Below, one piece after another: positions 11,268-21,062 of a stretch of 33,921 bases of DNA (the first letter of the stretch is position 1; every line of letters begins with the position of its first letter). The stretch is from Gammaproteobacteria bacterium. GTDB taxonomy: Bacteria; Pseudomonadota; Gammaproteobacteria; Acidiferrobacterales; Sulfurifustaceae. The DNA lies in contig SCRL01000011.1 in the NCBI GenBank assembly GCA_004298065.1, positions 1 to 33,921 of the forward strand, given 5' to 3'. The notes beneath the pieces were generated by a model. It did not search any database. It saw nothing but the letters and a program-made list of their open reading frames with translations, and was not told the origin of the DNA. A program made the position numbers and the translations under genes.

Positions 11268-12137
11268 CTAGCGGCTCGGCTTCTTCATGTAGCGGAAGAA
11301 GTCGGCGCTCGGGTCGACGATCATGATGTCGTCTTTCTTCCTGAAGCTTTCCTTGTAGGCGTTCAGGCTGCGATACAGCGAATAAAACTCGGGCGCGCGA
11401 TTGGCGGCGCTGCCGTAAATGGAGGTGGCGCGCGCGTCGCCGTCACCGCGCAGGGTCTCGCCCTTGCGGTAGGCTTCGGCCAGCAGCACCTCGCGCTTGC
11501 GCTCGGCCTCGGCGCGGATTTTCTCCGCCGTCTCCGCGCCCTGGGCGCGCAGTTCGTTGGCGATACGCGAACGCTCGGCCTTCATGCGCTGGTACACCGA
11601 CTGGCTCACCTCCTCCGGCAGGTCGACGCGCTGCAAGCGCACGTCCACGACCTCGATGCCGAACTTGCCGGCCTCCTTGTTGGCGTAGCCGGTGAGGATC
11701 TCCATGATCTTGTGGCGCTCCTCGGACACGACGCTCTTTACCACGCGTTTTCCGAATTCGTCGCGCAAACCGCTGTTCACCACCTGCTCCAGACGCCGGC
11801 GCGCCTCCGATTCCTGCCCGCCGACGGTGAGGTAGTACTTGAGCGCGTCCACGATGCGCCACTTCACGAACGAATCCACCAGTACGTATTTCTTTTCCTT
11901 TGTCAGAAACGGCTGCGGGTCCGCGTCCATGGTGAGGATGCGGTTGTCGAAGTAGCGCAGGTTGTCGAGAAACGGCGCCTTGAGGTGCACGCCGGGCGCA
12001 TCGTCGTGACGCAGCACCTGGCCGAGACGCACGACGATGACCTTCTCGCGCTCGTCCACGGTGTAGATCGTCGACGCGACGGTCAGCACGATGACGAGAA
12101 TCAGGCCGAACAGGGCGATGAGCTTGTTCTGGTTCAT
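11268..12137 (-). CDS. hflC: FtsH protease modulator HflC
   Basis: HflC is an SPFH/prohibitin-domain protein that forms with HflK a large periplasm-facing cage around the FtsH protease. The 289-residue protein starts with a single membrane anchor (LIALFGLILVIVLTVASTIY). The SPFH domain follows (TVDEREKVIVVRLGQVLR), then a long helical stretch rich in Ala, Glu and Arg. Its start overlaps the hflK stop by four bases (ATGA), which points to translational coupling. Confidence 0.96.
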   Translation of the reverse strand: MNQNKLIALFGLILVIVLTVASTIYTVDEREKVIVVRLGQVLRHDDAPGVHLKAPFLDNLRYFDNRILTMDADPQPFLTKEKKYVLVDSFVKWRIVDALKYYLTVGGQESEARRRLEQVVNSGLRDEFGKRVVKSVVSEERHKIMEILTGYANKEAGKFGIEVVDVRLQRVDLPEEVSQSVYQRMKAERSRIANELRAQGAETAEKIRAEAERKREVLLAEAYRKGETLRGDGDARATSIYGSAANRAPEFYSLYRSLNAYKESFRKKDDIMIVDPSADFFRYMKKPSR

Positions 12138-13330
12138 GGCGCGACCCCCCGCTTGCGCTGGTCGGCACGGCTGCGTGTCGTGGGCCTTTGCGCCCCGCCG
12201 GTCTCCGGCTCCGGCGGCGCGACCATGACCGCGCTTGGCGGGCCGGCTTCCATCGCGCCCTGCACCAGCTTGTCGAGCGGCAGATAGAGCAGATTATTGC
12301 CGCCCTTCTGGTCCACGAAAATCTTGGTGGTGCTCGAATACACCTGCTCCATGGTTTCGATGTACAGGCGCTCGCGCGTCACGCCCGGCGCCTTTACGTA
12401 TTCGCTGGCGACGGCGCTGAAGCGGCGCGCGTCACCCTCGGCGCGCGCGATGGTCGCGGCCTTGTAGCCCTCGGCCTCCTGGATCATGCGCGCCGCGGCG
12501 CCGCGGGCGCGCGGAATGATGTCGTTGGCATAGGCCTCGGCCTCGTTCTTGAGACGCACCTCGTCCTCGCGCGCCTTCACCGCGTCGTCGAACGCCGACT
12601 TCACTTCTTCCGGCGGCTGCGCCTTCTGGGTTTCGACGGTGACGATGTGCACGCCGGAGTTGTAGCGGTCGAGGATCTCCTGCAGCAGCGCGCGCGCGTT
12701 GCGCGCGACCTCGTCGCGTCCTTCGGTCAGCGCGAAGTCCATGGTGCCCTTCCCCACGACCTCACGTACCGCCGACTCGGTCGCCTGCGAGATCGTGGTC
12801 TCGGGGTCGCGCACATTGAACAGGAACTGCGCCGCGTCCTTGATCTTGTATTGCACCGCGAACTCGATGTCGATGATGTTTTCGTCGCCGGTGAGCATCA
12901 GCGCCTCCTTCGGCACCTTGGTCTTGCCGCCGGTGCGCGGGTTGCTGCGGTAACCGACCTCGATGGTCGAGACCTTCTCGACGTTCACCTTCTCGACTTT
13001 CTCCAGCGGGAACGGCAGATGCCAGCGCAGGCCGGCCTCGGTGATTTCGGTCTGCTTGCCGAGACGCAACACCACGCCGCGCTCTCCTTGCTGCACGATG
13101 TAGAGACCCGACAACAGCCAGACGACGAGCGCCACGACCACGATCAGGCCGGCGCCGAAGCCACCGGCGCGACCGCCGCCGATCTCGCCGCCGCCTTTGC
13201 GACCACCGAACAGGCCGCCGAGCTTCTGCTGCAAGCGGCGCACGATCTGGTCGAGATCGGACCCGCCGTCTGCTTTGCGGCGTCCCCAAGGGTCCTTGCT
13301 CCCGGAGGATCCGGGTTCATTCCAGGCCAA
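12134..13330 (-). CDS. hflK: FtsH protease modulator HflK
   Basis: HflK is the partner of HflC in the FtsH-HflKC membrane complex. The 398-residue protein has a Gly-rich cytoplasmic N-terminus (MAWNEPGSSGSKDPWGRR). One membrane segment (GLIVVVALVVWLLSGLYIV) precedes the SPFH domain QQGERGVVLRLGKQTEI. A coiled region carries IIPRARGAAARMIQEAEGYK, and the Pro-rich tail holds APPEPETGG. It lies between hflX and hflC as in E. coli. Confidence 0.96.
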   Translation of the reverse strand: MAWNEPGSSGSKDPWGRRKADGGSDLDQIVRRLQQKLGGLFGGRKGGGEIGGGRAGGFGAGLIVVVALVVWLLSGLYIVQQGERGVVLRLGKQTEITEAGLRWHLPFPLEKVEKVNVEKVSTIEVGYRSNPRTGGKTKVPKEALMLTGDENIIDIEFAVQYKIKDAAQFLFNVRDPETTISQATESAVREVVGKGTMDFALTEGRDEVARNARALLQEILDRYNSGVHIVTVETQKAQPPEEVKSAFDDAVKAREDEVRLKNEAEAYANDIIPRARGAAARMIQEAEGYKAATIARAEGDARRFSAVASEYVKAPGVTRERLYIETMEQVYSSTTKIFVDQKGGNNLLYLPLDKLVQGAMEAGPPSAVMVAPPEPETGGAQRPTTRSRADQRKRGVAP

Positions 13331-13398
13331 GTGCGGGCTCCTATGAAAGTTTTTGTTCGGTCAGGTGAAAATCAGCGGACAAGGGCCGAATTCTAGGG

Positions 13399-14706
<1,308 letters not shown>

Positions 14707-14722
14707 GGAGACGGGCGGCTGA

Positions 14723-14986
14723 TTACTCGTTGCCGGGCCCCTTTTCGTCGCCTTCGCCGTGCTCAAAGTGGAATTTCACCGGACGGCTGGGCACCACAGT
14801 GGAAATGGCGTGCTTGTAAATCATCTGGCTCACGGAGTTCTTGAGCAGCACGACGAACTGGTCGAACGACTCGATCTGGCCCTGGAGCTTGATGCCGTTG
14901 ACGAGGAAGATCGAAACCGGAACGTGCTCTTTGCGCAAGGTATTGAGAAAAGGGTCTTGTAGCGCCTGCCCTTTTTGCTGACTCAT
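14723..14986 (-). CDS. hfq: RNA chaperone Hfq
   Basis: Hfq is the hexameric Sm-like RNA chaperone that pairs small RNAs with mRNAs. The 87-residue protein begins [20 protein letters not shown]. It shows both Sm motifs, [19 protein letters not shown] and the YKHAIST signature. The C-terminal tail is short and acidic ([12 protein letters not shown]), much shorter than in enterics. A ribosome binding site (AGGAG) lies about eight bases upstream. The gene is between miaA and hflX as expected. Confidence 0.98.
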   Translation of the reverse strand: MSQQKGQALQDPFLNTLRKEHVPVSIFLVNGIKLQGQIESFDQFVVLLKNSVSQMIYKHAISTVVPSRPVKFHFEHGEGDEKGPGNE

Positions 14987-15047
14987 GTTATTTCTCCTGT
15001 TGTTATCGTCTGTTGTAGTTATCTTCTCTTAAGGTCAATTTCAAAAA

Positions 15048-15087
15048 AAACAATACATATGCCACTTCCCTGTCAATAATGATTATA
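15048..15087 (-). promoter_or_regulatory. Candidate promoter elements upstream of hfq
   Basis: The AT-rich miaA-hfq gap holds a perfect TATAAT (15082-15087) and a perfect TTGACA (15071-15076) on the minus strand. They do not belong to one consensus promoter, as TTGACA lies downstream of TATAAT. They may mark two overlapping promoters: TATAAT lacks a clear -35, and TTGACA has only TATTGT at 15-base spacing. E. coli hfq is also served by several promoters. Confidence 0.45.
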
Positions 15088-15094
15088 CCCACAG

Positions 15095-16039
15095 TCAGGA
15101 AGGATCGCGGCACTCCGCCGTAAGATATTCCAGCACCGAATCGACCAAGCCATTCATCCCACTCTCAAAAAACCTCACGTCCGGGTATGAGCGCAGCCAC
15201 GTCATCTGGCGCTTGGCGAGTTGGCGTGTGGCGGCCAGGGCATTCTCAATCATTTGATTATAATTGACTTTTTTAGTCAAGTATTCCCAAATCTGGCGAT
15301 ATCCCACGGTTCGGATGGAGGGTAAAGTCGGTGTCAGATCGCCACGACTATAAAGCTGCTCCACCTCGGCAATCAGTCCACGCTCAAGCATGTCGTGGAA
15401 ACGTTTTGCAATATTTTCATGTAGTTTTGCGCGATCGCTTATCTGCAATCCAACTTTGATAAAGCGGTATTCTCTGGCGGCGGATGCTGACTGGCTGTTG
15501 ATGGCACTTGGCGCCTGACCGGTGAGCTCATATATCTCAAGCGCCCGCTGAATACGCTGAGCATCATTAGGATGGATGCGGTCAGCTGTAACCGGGTCGA
15601 CTTCAGCCAAGCGGGCATGCATCCCCTCCCACCCCAACCGGTCGGCATCTGCGCTCAGCCGTGCCCGCACCTCCGGGTCGGCGGATGGCAGGTCTGATAG
15701 ACCGTACTCAAGGGAATGGAAGTAAAACATCGTGCCGCCCACTAGCAGGGGGATGCGTCCCGACCGATGAATCGCCCCCATCTCGCGTCGGGCATCGGTG
15801 CAGAACTCGGCGGCGGAGTAGCTCTCCGCCGGATCGCGGATATCGATCAACCGGTGCGGGGCTTTAGCCAGCTCCGCAGGGGTCGGCTTGGCGGTACCGA
15901 TATCCATGCCCCGATACACCTGGGACGAGTCGACGCTGATGATCTCGACCGGCAGGCGCTCGTGCAGCGCCAACGCCAACGCGGTCTTGCCGGTGGCGGT
16001 CGCGCCCATGAGGCAGATGGCGATGGGCTTGGGGGACAT
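15095..16039 (-). CDS. miaA: tRNA dimethylallyltransferase MiaA
   Basis: MiaA adds a dimethylallyl group to A37 of tRNAs that read codons starting with U. The 314-residue protein has the P-loop [29 protein letters not shown], and [11 protein letters not shown] with RQMTWLR near the end. The ATG giving [12 protein letters not shown] was preferred to a GTG three codons earlier. Base use is uneven: the stretch coding for the C-terminal half, for example 15241-15300, is strikingly AT-rich compared with the 5' half and its neighbours. The protein motifs are nevertheless complete. Confidence 0.96.
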   Translation of the reverse strand: MSPKPIAICLMGATATGKTALALALHERLPVEIISVDSSQVYRGMDIGTAKPTPAELAKAPHRLIDIRDPAESYSAAEFCTDARREMGAIHRSGRIPLLVGGTMFYFHSLEYGLSDLPSADPEVRARLSADADRLGWEGMHARLAEVDPVTADRIHPNDAQRIQRALEIYELTGQAPSAINSQSASAAREYRFIKVGLQISDRAKLHENIAKRFHDMLERGLIAEVEQLYSRGDLTPTLPSIRTVGYRQIWEYLTKKVNYNQMIENALAATRQLAKRQMTWLRSYPDVRFFESGMNGLVDSVLEYLTAECRDPS

Positions 16040-16051
16040 CAAAAGCACTTC

Positions 16052-16112
16052 ACAGGATTAACAAGATTTTTCTGAATTAACAGTGATTTACAGAAAAAAA
16101 TTAATCCTGTTT
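16052..16112. repeat. ACAGGATTAA-type degenerate repeat, miaA-lysS gap
   Basis: CACAGGATTAACAAGATTTT and, further on, the inverse AATTAATCCTGTTTTT belong to the same AT-rich repeat family seen at 26957-26998, 27306-27342 and 28600-28641. The two halves are inverted and could fold together. The rest of this gap shows nothing further. Confidence 0.65.
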
Positions 16113-16156
16113 TTAATATCGTAGGCCCTGCTTAATTCTGCCAACCCTGTAAAACT

Positions 16157-17647
16157 CTACTTTTCGGGACGCATGTGTGGGAAAAGCAGCACGTCTCGGA
16201 TCGAGGGCGAGTCGGTGAAGAGCATCACCAACCGGTCGATGCCGATACCCTCCCCGGCAGTCGGCGGCATGCCGTGCTCCAGGGCTCGCACATAGTCCTC
16301 GTCGAAGTGCATTGCCTCCTCGTCCCCCGCTTCCTTTTCCTGCACCTGCTTGCGGAAGCGCTCGGCTTGGTCCTCGGCGTCATTCAACTCGGAAAAGCCA
16401 TTGGCGATCTCGCGTCCGCCGATAAACAACTCGAAGCGGTCGGCGATGGAGGGGTCCTGGTCGTTGCGCCGGGCCAGGGGCGAGACCTCGGTGGGATAGG
16501 CCATGATGAAGGTCGGGTCCTTGAGCTTCTCCTCGACCGTCTTTTCGAAGATTTCGAGTTGGAGCTTGCCGGTGCCGTAGGTCGGCTTGAGCTCGATGCC
16601 GAGCCCCTTGGCATAACCCGCAAGCTTCTCCACCGACTCAAGGTCAGCGGCGCTGAATGTCGGGTTGTGACGCAATACCGCCTCTTTGAGAGTCAGCCGT
16701 CCAAAAGGTTTACCGAAATCGTATTGTTCGCCCAGGTAGGTCACGGTCGTGCCGCCGAACACCTGCTCGGTCAGCCCACGGAACATCTCCTCGGTCAGGT
16801 TCATCAGGTCGCGGTAGTCGGCGTAGGCCTGGTAGAACTCGAGCATCGTGAATTCGGGATTGTGCCGGGTCGAGAGCCCCTCGTTACGGAAGTTGCGATT
16901 GATCTCGTACACCCGCTCGAAGCCGCCCACGATCAGGCGCTTGAGATAAAGCTCCGGGGCGATACGCAGGAACAGCTGGATATCGAGCGCATGGTGGTGG
17001 GTCACGAACGGACGCGCCACGGCGCCGCCCGGAATGGCCTGCATCATCGGCGTTTCCACTTCAAGGAACTGCCGCAGGTTCAGGAAATCGCGAATGTAAT
17101 TTACGACTTGAGTTCGCACCCGGAAGGTCTTGCGCGCGACCTCGTTCATGATGAGATCGAGATAGCGCTGACGGTAACGGGTCTCGGTGTCGGTCAGCCC
17201 GTGGTACTTCTCGGGCAGCGGCCGCAGCGATTTGGCGAGCAGCCGGATACCGTCCACCTTCACCGACAGCTCGCCGGTCTTGGTCTTGAACAGCGTGCCC
17301 TCGGCGCCGAGGATGTCGCCGATGTCCCACTTCTTGAAGTCCTCGTAGGCCTTCTCGCCCAAGGCATCGCGCGTGACGTAGAGCTGGATCTGGCCGGACA
17401 TGTCCTGCAGGTGGCAGAAACTCGCCTTGCCCATGACGCGCCGGGTCATCATGCGTCCGGCGACCTTCACCCGGACGTTGCGAGTTTCGAGCTCGGCGCC
17501 GTCCTTCTCGCCGTATTCGGCGTGCAGTTCGCCCGCCACGACGTTGCGCCGGAAGTCATTCGGGAAGGCGACGCCCTGCGCACGCAGCTCCGCGAGCTTC
17601 TGGCGGCGCAGCGCGATCTGTTCGTTCTCGTCTTGCGGGGTATCCAT
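16157..17647 (-). CDS. lysS: Lysyl-tRNA synthetase (class II)
   Basis: LysS charges tRNA-Lys. The 496-residue protein has an N-terminal OB-fold anticodon-binding domain ([23 protein letters not shown] in part) and then the class II core. Motif 2 is around [18 protein letters not shown] and motif 3 is [22 protein letters not shown]. The C-terminus [12 protein letters not shown] is typical. It follows prfB, the same prfB-lysS order as in E. coli. Confidence 0.98.
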   Translation of the reverse strand: MDTPQDENEQIALRRQKLAELRAQGVAFPNDFRRNVVAGELHAEYGEKDGAELETRNVRVKVAGRMMTRRVMGKASFCHLQDMSGQIQLYVTRDALGEKAYEDFKKWDIGDILGAEGTLFKTKTGELSVKVDGIRLLAKSLRPLPEKYHGLTDTETRYRQRYLDLIMNEVARKTFRVRTQVVNYIRDFLNLRQFLEVETPMMQAIPGGAVARPFVTHHHALDIQLFLRIAPELYLKRLIVGGFERVYEINRNFRNEGLSTRHNPEFTMLEFYQAYADYRDLMNLTEEMFRGLTEQVFGGTTVTYLGEQYDFGKPFGRLTLKEAVLRHNPTFSAADLESVEKLAGYAKGLGIELKPTYGTGKLQLEIFEKTVEEKLKDPTFIMAYPTEVSPLARRNDQDPSIADRFELFIGGREIANGFSELNDAEDQAERFRKQVQEKEAGDEEAMHFDEDYVRALEHGMPPTAGEGIGIDRLVMLFTDSPSIRDVLLFPHMRPEK

Positions 17648-17705
17648 CTTTTTGTTTTTAAATCAGTTGATTCCAGCTAGTGACTAATGTTTCAGATGAT
17701 GTCAT

Positions 17706-18804
17706 TTACACGCCCTGCTTCAGGCTCGCCTCGATAAACTTGTCGAGGTCGCCGTTCAACACCGCCTCCGGGTTGCCCGTCTCCACCCCGGTGCGCAGGT
17801 CCTTGATGCGCGACTGGTCGAGCACGTACGAGCGGATCTGGTGGCCCCACTCGATGTCGGTCTTGCTCGCTTCGAGCTTGTCCTTTTCGGCCTGGCGTCG
17901 CTTCATCTCCTGCTCGTAGAGGCGCGCCTTCAGCATCTTCATGGCCTCGGCGCGGTTGCGGTGCTGCGAGCGATCCGACTGGCATTGTACGACGATTCCG
18001 CTCGGGAGATGCGTGATGCGCACCGCCGAGTCGGTGCGGTTGACGTGCTGGCCGCCTGCCCCGCCGGCGCGGTAGGTATCCACGCGCAGGTCCGCCGGGT
18101 TGATCTCGATCGCGACGTCGTCGCTCACCTCGGGATAGACGAACACCGAGGCGAACGAGGTGTGGCGACGGTTACCGGCATCGAACGGCGACTTGCGCAC
18201 CAGCCGGTGCACCCCGATTTCGGTGCGCAGCCAGCCAAAGGCGTACGGCCCGGTGAAGCGCACCGTGGCGCCCTTGATGCCCGCCACCTCGCCCTCAGAG
18301 ATTTCGAGGATCTCGGTCTTGAACCCGCGCCGGTCGCCCCACATGAGGTACATGCGCAGCAGCATGTTGGCCCAATCCTGCGCCTCGGTGCCGCCGGAAC
18401 CGGCCTGGATGTCCATGAAGGCGTTATTCGGATCCATCTCGCCCGCGAACATGCGCCGAAACTCGATATCGGCGATCTGCATGCCGGCGGTTTCGAGGTC
18501 GGCCTCGACCGACTCGGCCACGGCCAGATCGTTCTCCTCGCGCGCGAGCGCGAGCAACTCGTTGGCCTCGGTCAGGCGGCTGTCGAGCTTCTCCAGCGCG
18601 CCGAGTTCTTCGTCCAGGCGCGCGCGTTCGCGCCCCAGCTCCTGAGCCTGCTTGGGGTTGTTCCAGACGTCGGGTTGTTCGAGCAGCGCGCGGACTACGC
18701 GCAGGCGGTCGTGCTTGGTGTCGTAGTCAAAGCGACCTCCGCAGCGCGGCGAAATTTTCCCGCAGCTCGCGAAGGCGAAGGGTGAGCGTGTTGAAGTCTT
18801 GCAC
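17706..18804 (-). CDS. prfB: Peptide chain release factor 2, with programmed +1 frameshift
   Basis: RF2 releases nascent chains at UGA and UAA. The gene is read in two parts: GTG start at 18804, 25 codons ending CTT, then an in-frame TGA (18727-18729). A +1 shift continues in the frame [12 protein letters not shown] to 17706. The joined product is 365 residues, the same as E. coli RF2. The N-terminal part reads (M)[17 protein letters not shown]. The SPF stop-recognition tripeptide ([11 protein letters not shown]) and the catalytic GGQ ([16 protein letters not shown]) are present. An unshifted reading from 18845 would give an unrelated N-terminus. Confidence 0.96.
18726..18740 (-). promoter_or_regulatory. 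prfB programmed frameshift site
   Basis: The mRNA reads GGAGG-TCG-CTT-TGA-C. The Shine-Dalgarno-like GGAGG lies three bases before the slippery CTT codon, followed by the poorly terminating TGAC context. This is the known autoregulatory arrangement by which low RF2 levels favour the +1 shift. Confidence 0.95.
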
Positions 18805-18858
18805 GGGGAAGGCCTGTAATTTTTACGCGGCGAAGCATACAACACCCGCCGCCGGCTG

Positions 18859-19416
18859 TCAGGCCTTGATACCGAGCACCTGGGCGACGATGCGCTTGAG
18901 GTGCTTCACCGCCTGCGGCGCTTCGATGTCCATCACCTGCTCCAGCACCCACTTGTTGTCGGTACCGGCCATGGCCTCGGCCACCTTGTCGCCCAGATAA
19001 CGCAGCACCGCGTAGCTCGGGCCCTCGTCGGTGAATTCGAACTCGGCATAATCGGCGAGGCGCGCATTGAGCGCAGCGACGAACGGGCCGGCGTAGTCAC
19101 CGGGGCCGATGAACTCGCGCAAGTTGTCGTTCACCAGACGCGCGAGGTTCTGCCCGAGCGCGTTGACGAAGCGCCCGCGCTCGTCCTCGCTGATCTTGCC
19201 GTACACCAACCGGTCGGCGATCTGGATCTGGAACGCGATCAGCTCGGTGAGAATGGCGGTCACCTGGCGGTCGCTGCCGATCTTGTAGCCCTCGATCTCC
19301 ATGTGGCGCGTCGCCTCCTGCGCCACCTTCCAGATGTTGCTCGCCACCACGCTCGCGCGCTGCTCGATGGTCTTCGGGCCGCGGGCGCGGAACTTGGTTT
19401 TAAGGTGCAGTGCCAT
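18859..19416 (-). CDS. Conserved-looking hypothetical protein, 185 residues
   Basis: I do not recognise a family. The protein is basic at the start ([20 protein letters not shown]) and then mostly helical by residue content, with no signal peptide or membrane segment. A central region rich in hydrophobic heptads ([23 protein letters not shown]) precedes [15 protein letters not shown]. It contains no cysteine. It lies 54 bases ahead of prfB on the same strand and could be co-transcribed with prfB-lysS. Codon use looks native, and the long uninterrupted frame supports a real gene. Confidence 0.8.
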   Translation of the reverse strand: MALHLKTKFRARGPKTIEQRASVVASNIWKVAQEATRHMEIEGYKIGSDRQVTAILTELIAFQIQIADRLVYGKISEDERGRFVNALGQNLARLVNDNLREFIGPGDYAGPFVAALNARLADYAEFEFTDEGPSYAVLRYLGDKVAEAMAGTDNKWVLEQVMDIEAPQAVKHLKRIVAQVLGIKA

Positions 19417-19551
19417 AACCGAAGATTTTAATTTGTATCGACTGCCAAGAACACCACATGGGCGGATTTCATAGCCACATGCCGAAAAGGGCTGAACGTG
19501 CAGTTAGCAGCCGCCTCTGGCATCATTCTAAAAATTACATCGGGTGCAGGG

Positions 19552-19986
19552 ATGTCACAAGACGATTTCGAGATGAACCTCGCGAGCGGCGTCGCCGCGT
19601 TCGAGGCCAAGCACTTCCAGAAGGCCCTGACGCTGCTCGCGCCGCTCGCCGAACAGGGCAACACCGACGCCCAGTACCGGCTCGCGGTCATGCTCCAGAA
19701 CGGGCTCGGACACGTGAAGAACGAGGCTGACGCCTATAAATGGATGCGTGCTGCGGCCGAACAGGGCCACGCACTGGCGCAGCACGGCCTCGGCTTCATG
19801 CATCTCCAGGGCGAGTGCGCACCCAAGAATCCGGCCGAGGCGGCAACGTGGTTCCGCAAAGCGGCGGAACAAGGTCTGCCTGGTTCGCAGATGACACTGG
19901 GCATGCTCTACGAGCAGGGGCTCGGCGTGCCGAAGGACGAGGCGGAAGCACGAAAGTGGTACCAGCGCGCTGAGAGCAGCGGCTAA
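19552..19986 (+). CDS. Sel1-like repeat protein
   Basis: Sel1 repeats are TPR-like helical pairs used as protein-binding scaffolds. The 144-residue protein has three or four units, visible as LAEQGNTDAQYRLAVMLQNGLG, AAEQGHALAQHGLGFMHLQGE and AAEQGLPGSQMTLGMLYEQGLG in overlapping order. It ends EARKWYQRAESSG. The start was placed at MSQDDFEMN, which has GCAGGG upstream; a longer frame starts within the divergent promoter region. No signal peptide is seen, so it is probably cytoplasmic. The partner is unknown. Confidence 0.85.
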   Translation: MSQDDFEMNLASGVAAFEAKHFQKALTLLAPLAEQGNTDAQYRLAVMLQNGLGHVKNEADAYKWMRAAAEQGHALAQHGLGFMHLQGECAPKNPAEAATWFRKAAEQGLPGSQMTLGMLYEQGLGVPKDEAEARKWYQRAESSG

Positions 19987-20004
19987 TAATATCTTCCGTG
20001 TCGA

Positions 20005-20568
20005 GCCGCCTTCGGCGGCGGTTAAATAAAAAACACCGCGGGGCGCTCCGCCCCCTGCACCCCCGGGCCACTTTCGTTTCGGCGAAAGTGGCCAAAGCCA
20101 TCTTGCCCCGGAAGGCTTCGCCCGCAGAAACCGCGGGTGCCCTCACCCCTCGTTGGCCTCAGGAGGTGCGCATACGGGCTATCCCTAGCCCGGATGCGCA
20201 CTCGCGAGTTCCTTCTCGCGATCCTTCGGACTCTACTTCGGCCTTGCCTCGGTGTTCGGCTCGCCTACGGGGCTAAACACCAACTGCGTTAAACCACGGA
20301 GGCTTCTCGGGGCCCCGTATGGCGCGCCCGAGCACCGGAGGGCTTTGGCCGAGTATCCGAAGGACTGCGCGAGGGATTGCGCAGGTCGCACTCCGGCGCA
20401 GGGATGCGCCGTAGGGCGACTATCGAGCCAAAGCCGAGGATGCGAGGGGGAGGTCGCGCCATCCGGGCGTGCTTTCTCTTGGTGACTTCTCTTTGCACGA
20501 GCAAAGAGAAGTCACCCGCGAGCGGGGCGGCTCCCCGCTAGTTGCCTTTAAGCGCGCCCGAAGGGCGC
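20005..20568. repeat. Large intergenic hairpin repeat, copy 2 (inverted)
   Basis: This is the second copy of the element at 5567-6040, in opposite orientation and about 90 bases longer. It has terminal hairpins GCCGCC/GGCGGC (20005-20019) and GCGCCC/GGGCGC (20554-20568). Inside are a perfect 11-base stem GGCCACTTTCG/CGAAAGTGGCC (20066-20093) and a perfect 16-base stem GGTGACTTCTCTTTGC/GCAAAGAGAAGTCACC with loop ACGA (20481-20516). It explains most of the long non-coding stretch after the Sel1 gene. Confidence 0.85.
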
Positions 20569-20595
20569 TCGATTAATTTTCCAACCTACAAATGC

Positions 20596-20623
20596 AAAAC
20601 GGGCCGGATAACCGGCCCGTTTT
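20596..20623. terminator. Intrinsic terminator, probably for the 66-residue gene
   Basis: A perfect 12-base stem, AAAACGGGCCGG/CCGGCCCGTTTT, has the four-base loop ATAA and T-rich flanks on both strands. It lies 64 bases past the stop of the minus-strand small gene at 20688. Confidence 0.85.
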
Positions 20624-20626
20624 GTT

Positions 20627-20673
20627 TTTGCATCCATCGGCACTGCAATCGGTACATCCCCGTACCGCAGTTT
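20627..20673. repeat. Short hairpin direct repeat, copy A
   Basis: This unit of about 47 bases matches 20925-20972 in the same orientation with five substitutions and one indel. It contains the hairpin CGGTAC-ATCCCC-GTACCG. The two copies flank the 66-residue gene. Confidence 0.8.
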
Positions 20674-20687
20674 CATCGTAAATTCGC

Positions 20688-20888
20688 TTACTTCTTCTTC
20701 ACCCAGCTGGCATAACCATCGGTCTTGCCGGCAGAACCATCATCGAAGCCGGCATTGTAGGCATCCGTCAGGCGCTGCTCTTCGCGCTTCGGGTTGTGCA
20801 GATAACCGCACGCCCAACCGTTGATGTACTCGACGTCGACGCCCTTCTTTTCCATCGTATCGATGGTCTGGTAATACGTCTGATTCAT
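20688..20888 (-). CDS. Small uncharacterised protein, 66 residues
   Basis: I do not recognise a named family. The sequence MNQTYYQTIDTMEKKGVDVE leads to INGWACGYLHNPKREEQRL, and then AYNAGFDDGSAGKTDGYASW near a Lys-rich end. The Gly-spaced pattern AGFDDGSAGK recalls small ribosome-associated proteins such as RMF, but the match is too weak to assign. AGGA lies six bases before the ATG. Its own terminator lies downstream, and direct hairpin repeats lie on both sides, so it looks like a self-contained transcription unit. Confidence 0.75.
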   Translation of the reverse strand: MNQTYYQTIDTMEKKGVDVEYINGWACGYLHNPKREEQRLTDAYNAGFDDGSAGKTDGYASWVKKK

Positions 20889-20924
20889 GGAATCCTGCTC
20901 CTCGATTTAACCGTAGGCACCCCG

Positions 20925-20972
20925 TTTGCATCCCTCGGCACTGCATTCGATACATCCCTGTATCGCAGCTTT
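20925..20972. repeat. Short hairpin direct repeat, copy B
   Basis: This is the second copy of the unit at 20627-20673, with hairpin CGATAC-ATCCCT-GTATCG. The G-C pair of copy A has become A-T here with both sides changed, so the stem is preserved. A further fragment, CATCGGCACTC, recurs at about 20994. The rest of the gap to 21062 shows no gene. Confidence 0.8.
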
Positions 20973-21062
20973 GGGAGGCGCCATATATTACTCATCGGCA
21001 CTCTCATTTCAACATAAAAACACCCGACTACCACCAAAGGGATAGTCGTCGACGTCACTGAT

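Noticed and set aside
12188-13396. Plus-strand open frame opposite hflK (402 codons)
   Set aside because: Composition-driven shadow; hflK on the other strand is unambiguous.
16175-17680. Long plus-strand open frame opposite lysS (501 codons)
   Set aside because: Fully antisense to a clear lysyl-tRNA synthetase; no ribosome binding site or recognisable protein.
18727-18729. prfB as a pseudogene because of the in-frame TGA
   Set aside because: The context is the known RF2 programmed frameshift signal and the joined protein has the normal length.
19998-20504. Possible small proteins inside repeat copy 2
   Set aside because: Same element as copy 1; reading frames are not conserved between copies.
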